Assembly (NCBI GenBank): GCA_038243395.1
Contig: JBBSRC010000008.1
Location: forward strand, 10,375-74,374
Direction of reading: 5' to 3'
DNA length: 64,000 nt
Origin: Gelidibacter sp038243395
GTDB lineage: Bacteria; Bacteroidota; Bacteroidia; Flavobacteriales; Flavobacteriaceae
A program made the position numbers and the translations under genes. Under the pieces are notes generated by a model that worked only from the letters and a program-made list of their open reading frames with translations, was not told where the DNA came from and did no database searches. Positions 1-9,358 of this stretch are shown piece by piece (within the stretch, counting starts at the first letter, position 1; the number at the start of each line of letters is the position of its first letter).

Positions 1-552
1 TTACCAGATTTAAAATCCGCAAAACCTTTTACGGAAATTAAAAGATTTATCACTGTTGGAAGGCTTACCGAAGTAAAAGGACATCTTCGAATTTTAGACA
101 TATTATCGAAATATGACCAACCTTTCAATTATACTATAATTGGAGATGGAAGTCTTAAAGATGAGATTTTTGAAAAAGCAAAAGCATTGGGAGTTTATGA
201 ACACATAAACCATATCCCTTTTACCAAAAAAGTTAATGACTACATTGCGGACCATGATATTTTTTTACAAGGATCTTATGTAGAAGGGTTTCCTAATGCT
301 TTGTTAGAAAGCTGTGTTGTTGGTACACCAGTAATCGCTTTTAAAGCACCAGGAGGCACACAAGAAATTGTGGAAGATGGAATTAATGGGTTTCTCGTTG
401 AAACTGAAGAAGCTTATCTAGAAAAACTTAAAGACACTAGAACATGGAATCCTGAAATTGTGAGAGCTTCTGTATATAAAAGATTCAATAAGGAAGTAAT
501 TCTTAAGCAATACGAAGACTTATTTATAAATATACTTAAAATGAAATCATAA
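1..552 (+). CDS. GT4 family glycosyltransferase (5' end cut by window)
   Basis: The reading frame is open from base 1, so the N-terminal acceptor domain lies outside the window and only the C-terminal nucleotide-sugar-binding half is seen. The visible part begins with a beta-strand turn (FITVGRLTEVKGH), typical of the start of the GT-B C-terminal domain, and carries YVEGFPNALLESCVVGTPVIAF, whose two spaced glutamates (E-x7-E) are the GT4 donor-binding signature. It should transfer a sugar from a nucleotide donor to a growing lipid-linked glycan at the inner face of the cytoplasmic membrane. Its stop codon touches the ATG of the next glycosyltransferase, so the two are cotranscribed. Donor and acceptor cannot be told. 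Confidence 0.9.
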   Translation, partial: LPDLKSAKPFTEIKRFITVGRLTEVKGHLRILDILSKYDQPFNYTIIGDGSLKDEIFEKAKALGVYEHINHIPFTKKVNDYIADHDIFLQGSYVEGFPNALLESCVVGTPVIAFKAPGGTQEIVEDGINGFLVETEEAYLEKLKDTRTWNPEIVRASVYKRFNKEVILKQYEDLFINILKMKS

Positions 553-1695
553 ATGAGACTTGGTATTTTAGTATATTCATTATCTGGAGGAGGTGCTGAG
601 CGTGTGGTTTCATATCTCGTGACCTATTGTATTGAAAATAAGATTGATGTTCATCTCATACTTATGAATACAAATATTACTTATGATTTTCCAGAATCCT
701 TGCAAATACATCATATTGAAAAATCTAATAAGGAAGAAAGTGGTGTTTTAAAAGCTCTAAAAATTCCTATGTTAGCATATAAATATGCCAAATTAGTTGA
801 ACAGTTAAAATTAACCCATAGCTTAAGCTTCTTAACAAGGCCATCGTTCATTAACATAATTTCTAGAATTTTAACTAATTACAAATTTAAAGTTATTACA
901 AATGAAAGAGCATTCCCTAGTTTACAATATAGCTACAAAAGTTTTCAGTCTACGTTTAATAAAAAATTGATTAGATCTCTCTATAAAAAGTCAGATATAA
1001 TCATTTCAAATTCCTATGGAAATGCTAAAGATTTATTAGATAATTTTGAAGTGTCTTCTACAAAATTGAAAGTAATCCATAACCCGATAGACCTGTATAA
1101 GATCAATAATATAGAACCAATTGAATCATATTTCGATAATAGTAAATACAATATAATTACCCTTGGGCGCTTAGATATTGGAAAAAACCATATAATGCTA
1201 ATAAAAGCCCTTCATAATTTACAAAACAGTTTAATAAGATTATATATTTTTGGGGAGGGTAATATGCAAGAAGAATTAGAACTTCTTATTAAAGAATTAG
1301 ATTTACATTTGCAAGTTTTCTTAATAGGCTTTGATTCTAATCCATATAAATATCTTAAAGCAGCTGATTTGTTTATTTTTGGCTCTAATCACGAGGGATT
1401 CCCCAATGTTCTTTTAGAGGCCATGGCTTGCGGACTACCAATTTTGACAACCAATTGTCAATCTGGTCCAAGTGAAATTATGGAGCTGGAAATTATCAAA
1501 GATGATTTAATGATAACTGATTATGGTATTTTGGTACCTATTAATAATGTTGATCTTATGACTATGGGAATTAATTATTTTTTAGAAAACAAAGCATATT
1601 CAGAATCTTGTAGATTGAAAAGTAAAGTACGAATTAAGGATTTTGAAAAAAACTCGATTTTAAAAAAATATATCGATCTAATAATATCAACCTAA
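553..1695 (+). CDS. GT4 family glycosyltransferase
   Basis: Full-length 380-residue GT-B fold enzyme. The N-terminal LSGGGAERVV is the glycine-rich loop common in GT4 enzymes, NPIDL precedes the second domain, ITLGRLDIGKNH opens that domain, and NHEGFPNVLLEAMACGLPI contains the E-x7-E donor-binding motif near residues 280-300. No signal peptide or membrane span is seen, so it is cytosolic or membrane-peripheral. It starts directly after the stop of the preceding glycosyltransferase and lies 26 bases before the AsnB-type gene, in a same-strand run reaching 5392. The context says it adds one sugar of the repeat unit of a surface glycan. The sugar is unknown. Confidence 0.92.
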   Translation: MRLGILVYSLSGGGAERVVSYLVTYCIENKIDVHLILMNTNITYDFPESLQIHHIEKSNKEESGVLKALKIPMLAYKYAKLVEQLKLTHSLSFLTRPSFINIISRILTNYKFKVITNERAFPSLQYSYKSFQSTFNKKLIRSLYKKSDIIISNSYGNAKDLLDNFEVSSTKLKVIHNPIDLYKINNIEPIESYFDNSKYNIITLGRLDIGKNHIMLIKALHNLQNSLIRLYIFGEGNMQEELELLIKELDLHLQVFLIGFDSNPYKYLKAADLFIFGSNHEGFPNVLLEAMACGLPILTTNCQSGPSEIMELEIIKDDLMITDYGILVPINNVDLMTMGINYFLENKAYSESCRLKSKVRIKDFEKNSILKKYIDLIIST

Positions 1696-1721
1696 ATCTA
1701 TTAGACAAAACGAAATTAATT

Positions 1722-3626
1722 ATGTGTGGAATTAACGGCATCATAACCAAGGACAATCGCAACAAAGACAGCATAACATCCATTCTGAATAACATGAATA
1801 ATCTTATTATTCATAGAGGACCAGATGATGACGGTTTGTTTTCAGAAGAAAACGACAAATTTAGTGTTGGTATGGGTATGCGAAGATTATCTATTATAGA
1901 TTTAACTTCTGGTAAGCAACCAATTTTCTCTGATGACAAGCAAATTGTTATCGTATTCAATGGTGAGATTTACAATTATAAAACTATAAAATCAAGACTG
2001 GAATCGGAAGGTATGACTTTTAACACCTGTAGTGATACAGAGGTCATTTTAAAAGCGTACGAAAAATATGGTGTTGATTCCTTTCAATGGCTAGACGGCA
2101 TGTATGGGTTTAGCATTTATGACAGAAACATCAATAAGCTATTCATTGCTCGCGATTTCTTTGGAGAAAAACCTTTGTACTACATGCACACCGATAAAGA
2201 ATTTATGTGGGCATCAGAATTAAAGTCAATTATTAATACCATCGATTTTACGCCTAATATTTCAACTAAAGGGTTAAACCTCTATTTCAGACTCACCTAT
2301 ATTCCCGCCCCTCATACTATTTACGGTAATGTTTTTAAGTTGGAAGCCAATCATTATATCATTTATGATTTAGCTTCGCACAATACTTCAATTCATAAAA
2401 TAAATCCTGAACCCCAACCAAAAGCATCAAAAATTACTTTTGATAACGCTAAAGCAAAAACAAAAGAACTTGTTTACAAAAGTGTAGAGAGTAGGTCTAT
2501 TGCTGATGTTAAGTTGGGCACATTTTTATCGGGAGGTGTCGATTCTTCCATTATTTCGCTTTGTTTATCACAAGTCACTGATAAAAAAATTGATACCTTT
2601 TCAATCGGATTTAAAAAAGCGTCCTATGATGAGTCAGATAAATCTCGGGTGGTCGCAAAAATGTTAAATAGTAACCATCATGAATTCATAATTGACGAAG
2701 ACGATCTTAAAAATAATATTCATGAAATTCTTCTCAATTTCGATGAGCCTTTTTCAGATACTGCCTCGCTACCCACACACCTATTATCACAAAAAACAAA
2801 AGAGCATGTCTCGGTTGCATTAACTGGTGACGGTGGTGACGAAGTCTTTGGAGGTTATAACAAATATTACATTGGTAAGATGAACGATCGGTACACTAAA
2901 GTGGTACCTAATAAACTTCATAAGACAATTTCGGGGTTAAGTAATAAATATCTTATAAATAAGGATGATACACGCGGTAGAAAATTCCAAATTAATAGAT
3001 TGTTAAATGCAATCGATTATGATGGTGGATTTTATTGGGATATTATTTCATTAGCAAACACAAACAGCCAGTTAGCAGAAATTATGTCTCCTGATTATTA
3101 TGATGCCAATATATTTCAAGAATATAAAAATGTTTTAGGAAAACAAAAAATTGAGACGCTTACCGACTTTAGGATGGTAGATAAAGTGTTGAGCTTAGAA
3201 GGTGGGATGCTCACAAAAGTAGACCGAACAAGTATGATGACTTCTTTAGAATGTAGAGCTCCATTTTTAAACAGGGAGATTTGGGAATTTGCCAACACCT
3301 TGCCAGAAAGCTATTTAATGAAAGGCTGGAATAAAAAGTATATTTTAAAAGAAGCATTTAGAAGTGAGTTTCCAAATGAGTTTTTGGAAAAAGGCAAAAG
3401 TGGATTCGGAAGCCCGACTGGTGATTGGCTAAGACAAAGTCTTAGAAAGGAATTGGAGAGCTATATTGAGCCCGAGTTGCTTAAATCTCAAGGGATATTT
3501 AATGTTGAAATAATAACGAAAATAGTGAAAGACCATTTAGCAAGTATAAAAGATAGCACCTTTAGAGTATGGTCCTATTATTGTTTTCAAAAATGGTATA
3601 AGTTTACATTTCTTAAACAAAAATAA
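1722..3626 (+). CDS. asnB: Asparagine synthase-type glutamine amidotransferase (AsnB-like)
   Basis: 634 residues, the normal length of glutamine-hydrolysing asparagine synthetases. The protein begins MCGINGI, giving the N-terminal nucleophile Cys2 of the class II glutaminase domain, followed by HRGPDDDG and the GEIYNY strand. The C-terminal synthetase domain has the ATP pyrophosphatase loop SGGVDSS near residues 269-275 and LTGDGGDEVFGGY further on. The family moves amide nitrogen from glutamine to a carboxyl group activated with ATP. Between glycosyltransferase genes, such enzymes are often thought to amidate a uronic acid or amino-acid substituent of the glycan, but housekeeping asparagine synthesis cannot be excluded. 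The following gene begins immediately after its stop codon. Confidence 0.93.
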   Translation: MCGINGIITKDNRNKDSITSILNNMNNLIIHRGPDDDGLFSEENDKFSVGMGMRRLSIIDLTSGKQPIFSDDKQIVIVFNGEIYNYKTIKSRLESEGMTFNTCSDTEVILKAYEKYGVDSFQWLDGMYGFSIYDRNINKLFIARDFFGEKPLYYMHTDKEFMWASELKSIINTIDFTPNISTKGLNLYFRLTYIPAPHTIYGNVFKLEANHYIIYDLASHNTSIHKINPEPQPKASKITFDNAKAKTKELVYKSVESRSIADVKLGTFLSGGVDSSIISLCLSQVTDKKIDTFSIGFKKASYDESDKSRVVAKMLNSNHHEFIIDEDDLKNNIHEILLNFDEPFSDTASLPTHLLSQKTKEHVSVALTGDGGDEVFGGYNKYYIGKMNDRYTKVVPNKLHKTISGLSNKYLINKDDTRGRKFQINRLLNAIDYDGGFYWDIISLANTNSQLAEIMSPDYYDANIFQEYKNVLGKQKIETLTDFRMVDKVLSLEGGMLTKVDRTSMMTSLECRAPFLNREIWEFANTLPESYLMKGWNKKYILKEAFRSEFPNEFLEKGKSGFGSPTGDWLRQSLRKELESYIEPELLKSQGIFNVEIITKIVKDHLASIKDSTFRVWSYYCFQKWYKFTFLKQK

Positions 3627-4769
3627 TTGAAGGTGCGAAAGAAAAGAATATTACTTATAGCGTCTTATGACGGATCTCTCATTGAATTTAGAGGGGATTT
3701 TATTAAACATTTAGTTACTAATGGTTTTGAAGTATTTACTGCAGCTCCTGATTTTTCCAATAAATACCACCAGAAAATCAAGGAAATTGGAGCCATTCCA
3801 TTGGAGTACAAATTACAACGCACAGGTATAAATCCCATAAAAGATTTTCAATCCATACAAGAATTAAAATCTATCATTAAACATAATAAAATAGATTTAG
3901 TATTTCCATACACTGTAAAACCTGTCATATACGGATCAATTGCGGCAAATATTTGTAAAATACCAGTAATTTCATTAATTACAGGGTTAGGTTATACTTT
4001 TTCAGGACTAACCACTAAAGCCAAAACTTTACAACGATTCAATGAGATCCTTTACAAACTTTCGATTAGGAAAAATAAAGTCATTGTTTTTCAAAATAAA
4101 GATGACCACCAATTATTTTTAGATAGAAATGTAATTTCTAAACAACAAAGAGTAGCTTTTGTAAGCGGCTCTGGTGTAAATCTAAATCAATTTACATATA
4201 AAGAAAAGGACGCTTCTGATAAAGTGTCTTTTGTATTAATTGCAAGATTGATCAAAGAAAAAGGAATTGCACTTTATATGGAAGCTGCTGAAGTATTGAA
4301 AAATAAATACCCAAATGCTGAATTTCATTTGATCGGCCCAACTGAAACATCACCGTCAGCAATTAGTAAAGAGAAAATTATGCTTTTACATAATGAGGGG
4401 ACTATTATTTTTCATGGCCTCCAGTCTAATATCAAAGAGCATTTACATAAAAATGATATCTTTGTTTTGCCAAGTTACTACAGGGAAGGTTTGCCTAGAA
4501 CAAATTTAGAAGCCTGTGCGTGCGGAAATCCTATTATTACTACCGACTCCGTTGGCTGCCGAGAATCCGTTATAGAAGGAGTCAACGGTTTTTTAATTGA
4601 ACCTCAGAATCAAGATGCGCTTATAGAATCAATGGAATATTTTATTACGAATCCGAATAAAATAAAGGAAATGGGTCTCAACAGCAGAAAATATGCTGAA
4701 GAACGTTTCGATGTAAATATTATAAACAACGATTTGTTAAAATTAATAAAGAGTGCTCTTAACGCGTAA
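3627..4769 (+). CDS. GT4 glycosyltransferase, PglA-like
   Basis: 380 residues. It resembles the transferases that add the second sugar onto undecaprenyl-linked N,N'-diacetylbacillosamine (PglA type): an N-terminal LLIASYDGSLIEFRGDF segment, ISLITGLGYTF, VSGSGVNLNQF at the hinge, VLIARLIKEKGI opening the C-terminal domain, and SYYREGLPRTNLEACACGNP with the E-x7-E donor motif. The start codon is TTG directly after the preceding stop; a GTG six bases on is the alternative, and no ATG is near. Position just before the PglC-like initiating enzyme supports the PglA-like role. The actual sugar donor is not known. Confidence 0.88.
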   Translation: MKVRKKRILLIASYDGSLIEFRGDFIKHLVTNGFEVFTAAPDFSNKYHQKIKEIGAIPLEYKLQRTGINPIKDFQSIQELKSIIKHNKIDLVFPYTVKPVIYGSIAANICKIPVISLITGLGYTFSGLTTKAKTLQRFNEILYKLSIRKNKVIVFQNKDDHQLFLDRNVISKQQRVAFVSGSGVNLNQFTYKEKDASDKVSFVLIARLIKEKGIALYMEAAEVLKNKYPNAEFHLIGPTETSPSAISKEKIMLLHNEGTIIFHGLQSNIKEHLHKNDIFVLPSYYREGLPRTNLEACACGNPIITTDSVGCRESVIEGVNGFLIEPQNQDALIESMEYFITNPNKIKEMGLNSRKYAEERFDVNIINNDLLKLIKSALNA

Positions 4770-4777
4770 TTGATATC

Positions 4778-5392
4778 ATGAATTTATACCAATCGTTTAT
4801 AAAACCTATTTTTGATTTTTTAGCCGCATTCGTCGGCCTTTTAATTATTTTTCCATTAATTGTGGTTCTATTTATTTGTCTTTTTCTGCTCAATAATGGC
4901 AAACCTTTTTTCTATCAGGACCGTACTGGTAAAGACGGGAAAATATTTACAATTATTAAATTTAAAACCATGAATGACAAAACAGATGAGAATGGCAAAC
5001 TATTACCAGCTTTAGAGCGCGTAACTAAAGTTGGGAATTTGTGCAGAAAATTTTCGCTGGATGAACTGCCACAATTAATCAATATACTCAAAGGTGATAT
5101 GAGCTTAATTGGACCTCGTCCACTCCTGCCAGGATATTTACCACTTTATAATGAAACCCAGTTTCGAAGACATAAAGTGTTACCAGGCATAACGGGCTGG
5201 GCTCAGGTAAACGGGAGAAACACAATTAGTTGGGAAAAAAAGTTTGATTATGATATTTATTATGTGGATAACCAATCTTTGTCACTCGATTTTAAAATTT
5301 TATTAAAAACGATAAATAAGGTCATCAATAGGGCTGATATTAACAATTCTGAAAACATTGATATGCCCGATTTTGAAGGGACAAAAGAATAA
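4778..5392 (+). CDS. Undecaprenyl-phosphate sugar-1-phosphate transferase (PglC-like)
   Basis: 204 residues, the size of the minimal PglC-type monotopic phosphoglycosyl transferase rather than the longer WbaP/WcaJ form. Residues about 12-38 form the re-entrant hydrophobic helix. Downstream are the conserved blocks DRTGKDGKIFTIIKFKTMN, FSLDELPQLINILKGDMSLIGPRP (Asp-Glu catalytic pair in DELPQ) and PGITGWAQVNGRN. It transfers a sugar phosphate to undecaprenyl phosphate at the cytoplasmic membrane and so starts assembly of each glycan unit. It lies 8 bases after the PglA-like gene and is the last gene of the first same-strand run. With the PglE/PglF-like genes at 12384-15394, the first sugar is probably a diamino-dideoxy sugar of the bacillosamine type; this is inferred. 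Confidence 0.93.
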   Translation: MNLYQSFIKPIFDFLAAFVGLLIIFPLIVVLFICLFLLNNGKPFFYQDRTGKDGKIFTIIKFKTMNDKTDENGKLLPALERVTKVGNLCRKFSLDELPQLINILKGDMSLIGPRPLLPGYLPLYNETQFRRHKVLPGITGWAQVNGRNTISWEKKFDYDIYYVDNQSLSLDFKILLKTINKVINRADINNSENIDMPDFEGTKE

Positions 5393-5603
5393 CGCAATAT
5401 ATATTTAATTTATTTAGTTGTAAATACCTAATAATCATTCTTTAGTGTAGGCATGCTTTTTTAGAGGGCTTCCCAAATAAAAGGATTCCTTAAAAGACTT
5501 AAAAGATTAATTAATTTACAATCCTAAGCGCACAATGTTTTATGCCCTAGCTTAAGTATTATATAATTATAGATATAATTTCTAAAACCTATATAATAAA
5601 CAT

Positions 5604-6911
5604 CTAAATTTCAGAGTAGACATACATTATTTTTCCAGAGGCAGTTAAATTAATGTTTTCGCAAAAAATAATTTTAATTTCTGCACCAACCATTTCTTTT
5701 TTAATTCTATTAATAATAGAATTAAGTTCCTCTGGATCATATGAATCCGATTTTACAATTCTTAATTCTAATTCTAAAATTGTTTTTTGAATTAACTGAA
5801 AGTTTTTTATTCCTTTTTTGCCAAAAAATAAAGATGTGAAAAATTGTCCATCAATTTTAAAACCATCTTCTCGATGAATCATTCCTAATGTGCGACCAAC
5901 TACCGCATCTAACTTTAATGTTCCAAAGTTTAAGTCATCGCCTTTGATGGCGCGATCCCCAATTTTATAGCGTAAAAGTGGCATATAAAAATTATTAAGT
6001 GTAGTAACTACAACTTCGCCCTCTTCTCCTTTTTTAACTTGTTGATCATTTTTATCCAAAATTTCAATGAAAACATTATCATATAAAACAAACATACCTT
6101 CCTGCTCCTTAATTTCTGTTGCTATTGCAGACACCTCTCTTGAGCCATAAAAATTATATACCACTGCATCGTTAAAGGCGTTGACAATTTCTGACCTCAT
6201 TTCTGGATAAAGAGGGCCTGTGGTACAATGTATCACTGGTTTAAATTGAATTTTGATATTGTGTTTTGTAATATATTTAGAGATTTCATAAATTGAATGA
6301 ACATAAGCCTTTATGAATTTTGGTTTTATCTTGTTCAAACGATGAATATAAGTATTCATTATTTCGTCACTTAAAACAAATGTGTTTAATGTTATTTTGT
6401 TATAAAAAAGTGAACGTATATCAAATTTTGAATTGGTATTATACATATCTCGTTCAGCTCCCCACAAATCAACAGATGAATCAAAAATGTTTATACCATT
6501 CTGATGGAGTGCTAGATAATAATTTGCAATTCCATAATATCCTTGTTCTTTCGTCCGGAAAAAAGTCAAGGGTTCGCCAGTAGACCCTCCAGAAGTATTT
6601 TTGATCACTTCATTTATTTGCTGAAAATTTGGATTGACTAACACATTGGATTGATTCCTTATAATCTCTTTTGTCAAAATTGGAATTTTCTTAAATTCAT
6701 CATACGATAAGTCCTTCGTATTGATCTCTAATTTCTCATAGTACTTAATGTTTTCAAAAGCGATATCTAATATATTGATTAGTTTATCATTTTGATAAGC
6801 TCGATTTTCTTGAATTGTAGAAGACTCTCTTTTGCTTAAGATATTAAATAGGTACATCAATCTGCGGTGATATATATTCAGATAAGTAAAAGCAATAATT
6901 TTTTTTATCAT
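5604..6911 (-). CDS. CapK/phenylacetate-CoA ligase-like adenylate-forming enzyme
   Basis: 435 residues, similar in length and layout to the CapK branch of the phenylacetate-CoA ligase family found in capsule loci. The AMP-forming P-loop reads NTSGGSTGEPLTFFRT (about residues 106-121). NFYGSREVSAIA and the LLRYKIGDRA block are the later adenylation motifs. A C-terminal subdomain ends in LTASGKIMYVYSEI, with the lysine typical of the hinge lid. The family activates a carboxylate with ATP, so here it may prepare an acyl or amino-acid group for the glycan. It is transcribed against its neighbours, with 211 bases on the left and about 1 kb on the right free of other genes. The substrate is unknown. 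Confidence 0.85.
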   Translation of the reverse strand: MIKKIIAFTYLNIYHRRLMYLFNILSKRESSTIQENRAYQNDKLINILDIAFENIKYYEKLEINTKDLSYDEFKKIPILTKEIIRNQSNVLVNPNFQQINEVIKNTSGGSTGEPLTFFRTKEQGYYGIANYYLALHQNGINIFDSSVDLWGAERDMYNTNSKFDIRSLFYNKITLNTFVLSDEIMNTYIHRLNKIKPKFIKAYVHSIYEISKYITKHNIKIQFKPVIHCTTGPLYPEMRSEIVNAFNDAVVYNFYGSREVSAIATEIKEQEGMFVLYDNVFIEILDKNDQQVKKGEEGEVVVTTLNNFYMPLLRYKIGDRAIKGDDLNFGTLKLDAVVGRTLGMIHREDGFKIDGQFFTSLFFGKKGIKNFQLIQKTILELELRIVKSDSYDPEELNSIINRIKKEMVGAEIKIIFCENINLTASGKIMYVYSEI

Positions 6912-7922
6912 AATGTATTTATTAAGCAGCTATAAATCAAGTTCTTATATCTATAAATCAAGTCTATTCAACCATAACTTTTTTTTTTGTCTTGTAGACT
7001 CCTACTTTTTAGAAAACCTTAAAATTCGACAAATAATTATTACTAAGCGTTAATTTAATGAAAAAATAAAATTATCATCAAATTAAGTATCTATCTCTTA
7101 AAATCAAAAACTTCCAATTTATTTATAGGAATGATTGAAGACATATTATGCACTAATTATCAGTGTTTTTATCGCTGACAATCCCCGAGTAGCTAAAAAT
7201 AGCTTACCATTAAAAACGTAAACACTCAATTTTCCGTCATTGTTAATCAATGTCCACAAACCTATGCTATAAATTAACGAAAAAGAAAAAATAAAAGGCA
7301 TTAAAACGCTTTAATAAGCCATCCTTATGTTTATTTTAATGCTTAGTTTCAGTGGTGTTGATGAAAATACAACTTCGATTCTACTTCAAGCACTTTCTCA
7401 GAGTTTAAAATAATAAACAAAAACAGAGATGAGATATTATTCGACCATCTTGGTCAGGGTGGGTAATACGTTTGCATTTGTAACCACATATTTTCCTTCT
7501 CTCACAAGACTTCAAGTCGGCATTTTTTTAAATAACATATATTGTTTGTTGAAATATTTACATATAAATAACTTGCCGAACGGCAGAAGCATATTTTTAA
7601 AAAATGGCCTTTAATCAGTATTTTAAAGAGTAATAACGATATATCCGTCTATGTTATTTTTATATATTCTAATTTATTATTCTATTCTAGAAATTTACAA
7701 ATGCGTTCAATAATCATAGAATTATAAACCTGTTTTCTATCAAAATCAATAAAAATCAATGCTTTGACTTCTTACGATAAAAATACTTGAACTAAAACTG
7801 CAGACCCGTTTTTTTTAATAATAAAAGTGAGTATATTTGAAAAATGCTTTATGCTATAAATGGCTAAATCGGTTTTATGTAAATAAACTGTTAGGACACA
7901 CCTTTTATAACTATACTGATTT
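6912..7922. other. 1-kb AT-rich intergenic region in glycan locus
   Basis: No convincing gene. The 61-codon open frame at 7429-7614 (plus) shows no recognisable domain and no good ribosome site, and is probably chance. A 13-base direct repeat, CTATAAATCAAGT, occurs twice near 6930-6965. Near the right end a -7 type box precedes the MBOAT gene. The region is unusually long for this compact genome and may be a scar of past gene exchange. Confidence 0.5.
7832..7839 (+). promoter_or_regulatory. Candidate -7 box (TATATTTG) for the MBOAT gene
   Basis: Matches the Bacteroidota -7 consensus TAnnTTTG. It lies about 85 bases before the ATG at 7923. No clear TTG at the -33 position was found, so support is from one box only. 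Confidence 0.45.
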
Positions 7923-9356
7923 ATGTTATTCAATTCGCTAGAATTTTTTATTTTCCTTCCTATAATATTTGCAATATATTGGCTCATTGCAGGAAAAAAA
8001 ATTAGCGCACAAAACTTTTTGATAGTCGTTGCCAGTTACATATTTTATGGCTGGTGGGACTGGAGATTTCTTGCGCTCATTTTCTTTAGTTCTTTATTGG
8101 ATTATTCAATCGGTATTTCTTTCGGCAAAACTAAAAAGCCATTACATAGAAAAGTTCTATTATGGATAAGCATTTCCGTTAACATTGGTTTTTTAGGTTT
8201 TTTTAAATACTATAATTTCTTTATTGATAGCTTAGTTGATTCCTTTACATTTTTTGGTCAAGATCTCAATATCAATACTTTAAGTTTAGTTCTACCTGTG
8301 GGAATAAGTTTTTATACGTTTCAAACCTTAAGTTATTCTATTGATGTATATAATAAAAAATTAGAACCAACTAAAGATTTTATTGGCTTTATGGCTTTCG
8401 TTAGTTTCTTCCCTCAATTAGTTGCAGGACCAATTGAAAGAGCTACTAATTTGTTACCTCAATTTGAAGAAAAGCGTAAATTTAATTATAGAAATGCTGT
8501 TGATGGCTTACGTCAAATTCTATGGGGATTATTCAAAAAAGTCGTTATAGCTGATAACTGTGCTCATTATGTTAATATTATTTTTAATAACCACACAGAA
8601 TATAATGGAAGTACACTTTTATTAGGTGCTTTTTTCTTTGCTTTTCAGATTTATGGTGACTTTTCTGGATATTCAGATATTGCCATTGGTATTTCAAGAT
8701 TATTTGGGTTTAATTTAAAACGAAACTTTGCTTTTCCATATTTTTCTAGGGATATAGCAGAATTCTGGCGTCGTTGGCACATTTCTTTATCCACTTGGTT
8801 TAGAGATTATCTATATATTCCTTTAGGAGGAAGCCGAGGGGGTCTTTATATGAAAATAAGAAACACGTTTGTCATATTTATCGTTAGCGGTTTTTGGCAT
8901 GGAGCCAATTGGACATTTATAATATGGGGAGCTTTAAATGCAATTTATTTTCTTCCATTATTACTTTTAAATAAGAATAGAATTAATACAAATATTGTCG
9001 CACAAGGCAAATACTTGCCAAACATAAAAGAACTTGGCCAAATGACATTTACGTTTTTTCTTACTCTTTTAGCATGGGTGTTTTTTAGAGCTGATAATGT
9101 TTCTCACGCAATTACTTATCTACAAAATATATTTTCCAAATCTTTGTTTTCTAAAATAGAAATTATTCCAAGCACAATACTCCTGCTACTATTATTTTTC
9201 ATTATTACAGAATGGTTTGGTAGAAGTGGTGAATACGCTATCGAAAAAGTTGACTTTATGCAAAAACCTCTAAGATGGAGTTTTTATATTTTGATAGTCG
9301 TATTAATGTTTAGTTTTACAGGAGAAGAACAGCAATTTATTTATTTTCAGTTTTAG
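7923..9356 (+). CDS. MBOAT family membrane O-acyltransferase (AlgI-like)
   Basis: 477 residues with about 10-12 hydrophobic segments, the size of AlgI/DltB-like membrane-bound O-acyltransferases. The family core is clear: PVGISFYTFQTLSYSIDVY, FFPQLVAGPIER, YGDFSGYSDIAIGISRLFGF, FWRRWHISLSTWFRDYLYIPLGG, and VSGFWHGANWTFIIWG with the catalytic histidine (FWHG). These proteins move an acyl group, usually acetyl, across the cytoplasmic membrane for attachment to an extracytoplasmic polysaccharide. The next gene, 2 bases on, encodes an SGNH-like protein, the usual partner that finishes the transfer. In this locus the target is most likely the exported surface glycan. The polymer and acyl group are inferred. 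Confidence 0.93.
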   Translation: MLFNSLEFFIFLPIIFAIYWLIAGKKISAQNFLIVVASYIFYGWWDWRFLALIFFSSLLDYSIGISFGKTKKPLHRKVLLWISISVNIGFLGFFKYYNFFIDSLVDSFTFFGQDLNINTLSLVLPVGISFYTFQTLSYSIDVYNKKLEPTKDFIGFMAFVSFFPQLVAGPIERATNLLPQFEEKRKFNYRNAVDGLRQILWGLFKKVVIADNCAHYVNIIFNNHTEYNGSTLLLGAFFFAFQIYGDFSGYSDIAIGISRLFGFNLKRNFAFPYFSRDIAEFWRRWHISLSTWFRDYLYIPLGGSRGGLYMKIRNTFVIFIVSGFWHGANWTFIIWGALNAIYFLPLLLLNKNRINTNIVAQGKYLPNIKELGQMTFTFFLTLLAWVFFRADNVSHAITYLQNIFSKSLFSKIEIIPSTILLLLLFFIITEWFGRSGEYAIEKVDFMQKPLRWSFYILIVVLMFSFTGEEQQFIYFQF

Positions 9357-9358
9357 AA

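Noticed and set aside
7429..7614. 61-codon open frame in the 1-kb glycan-locus gap
   Set aside because: No recognisable domain, odd composition, no good ribosome site, and the region is AT-rich.
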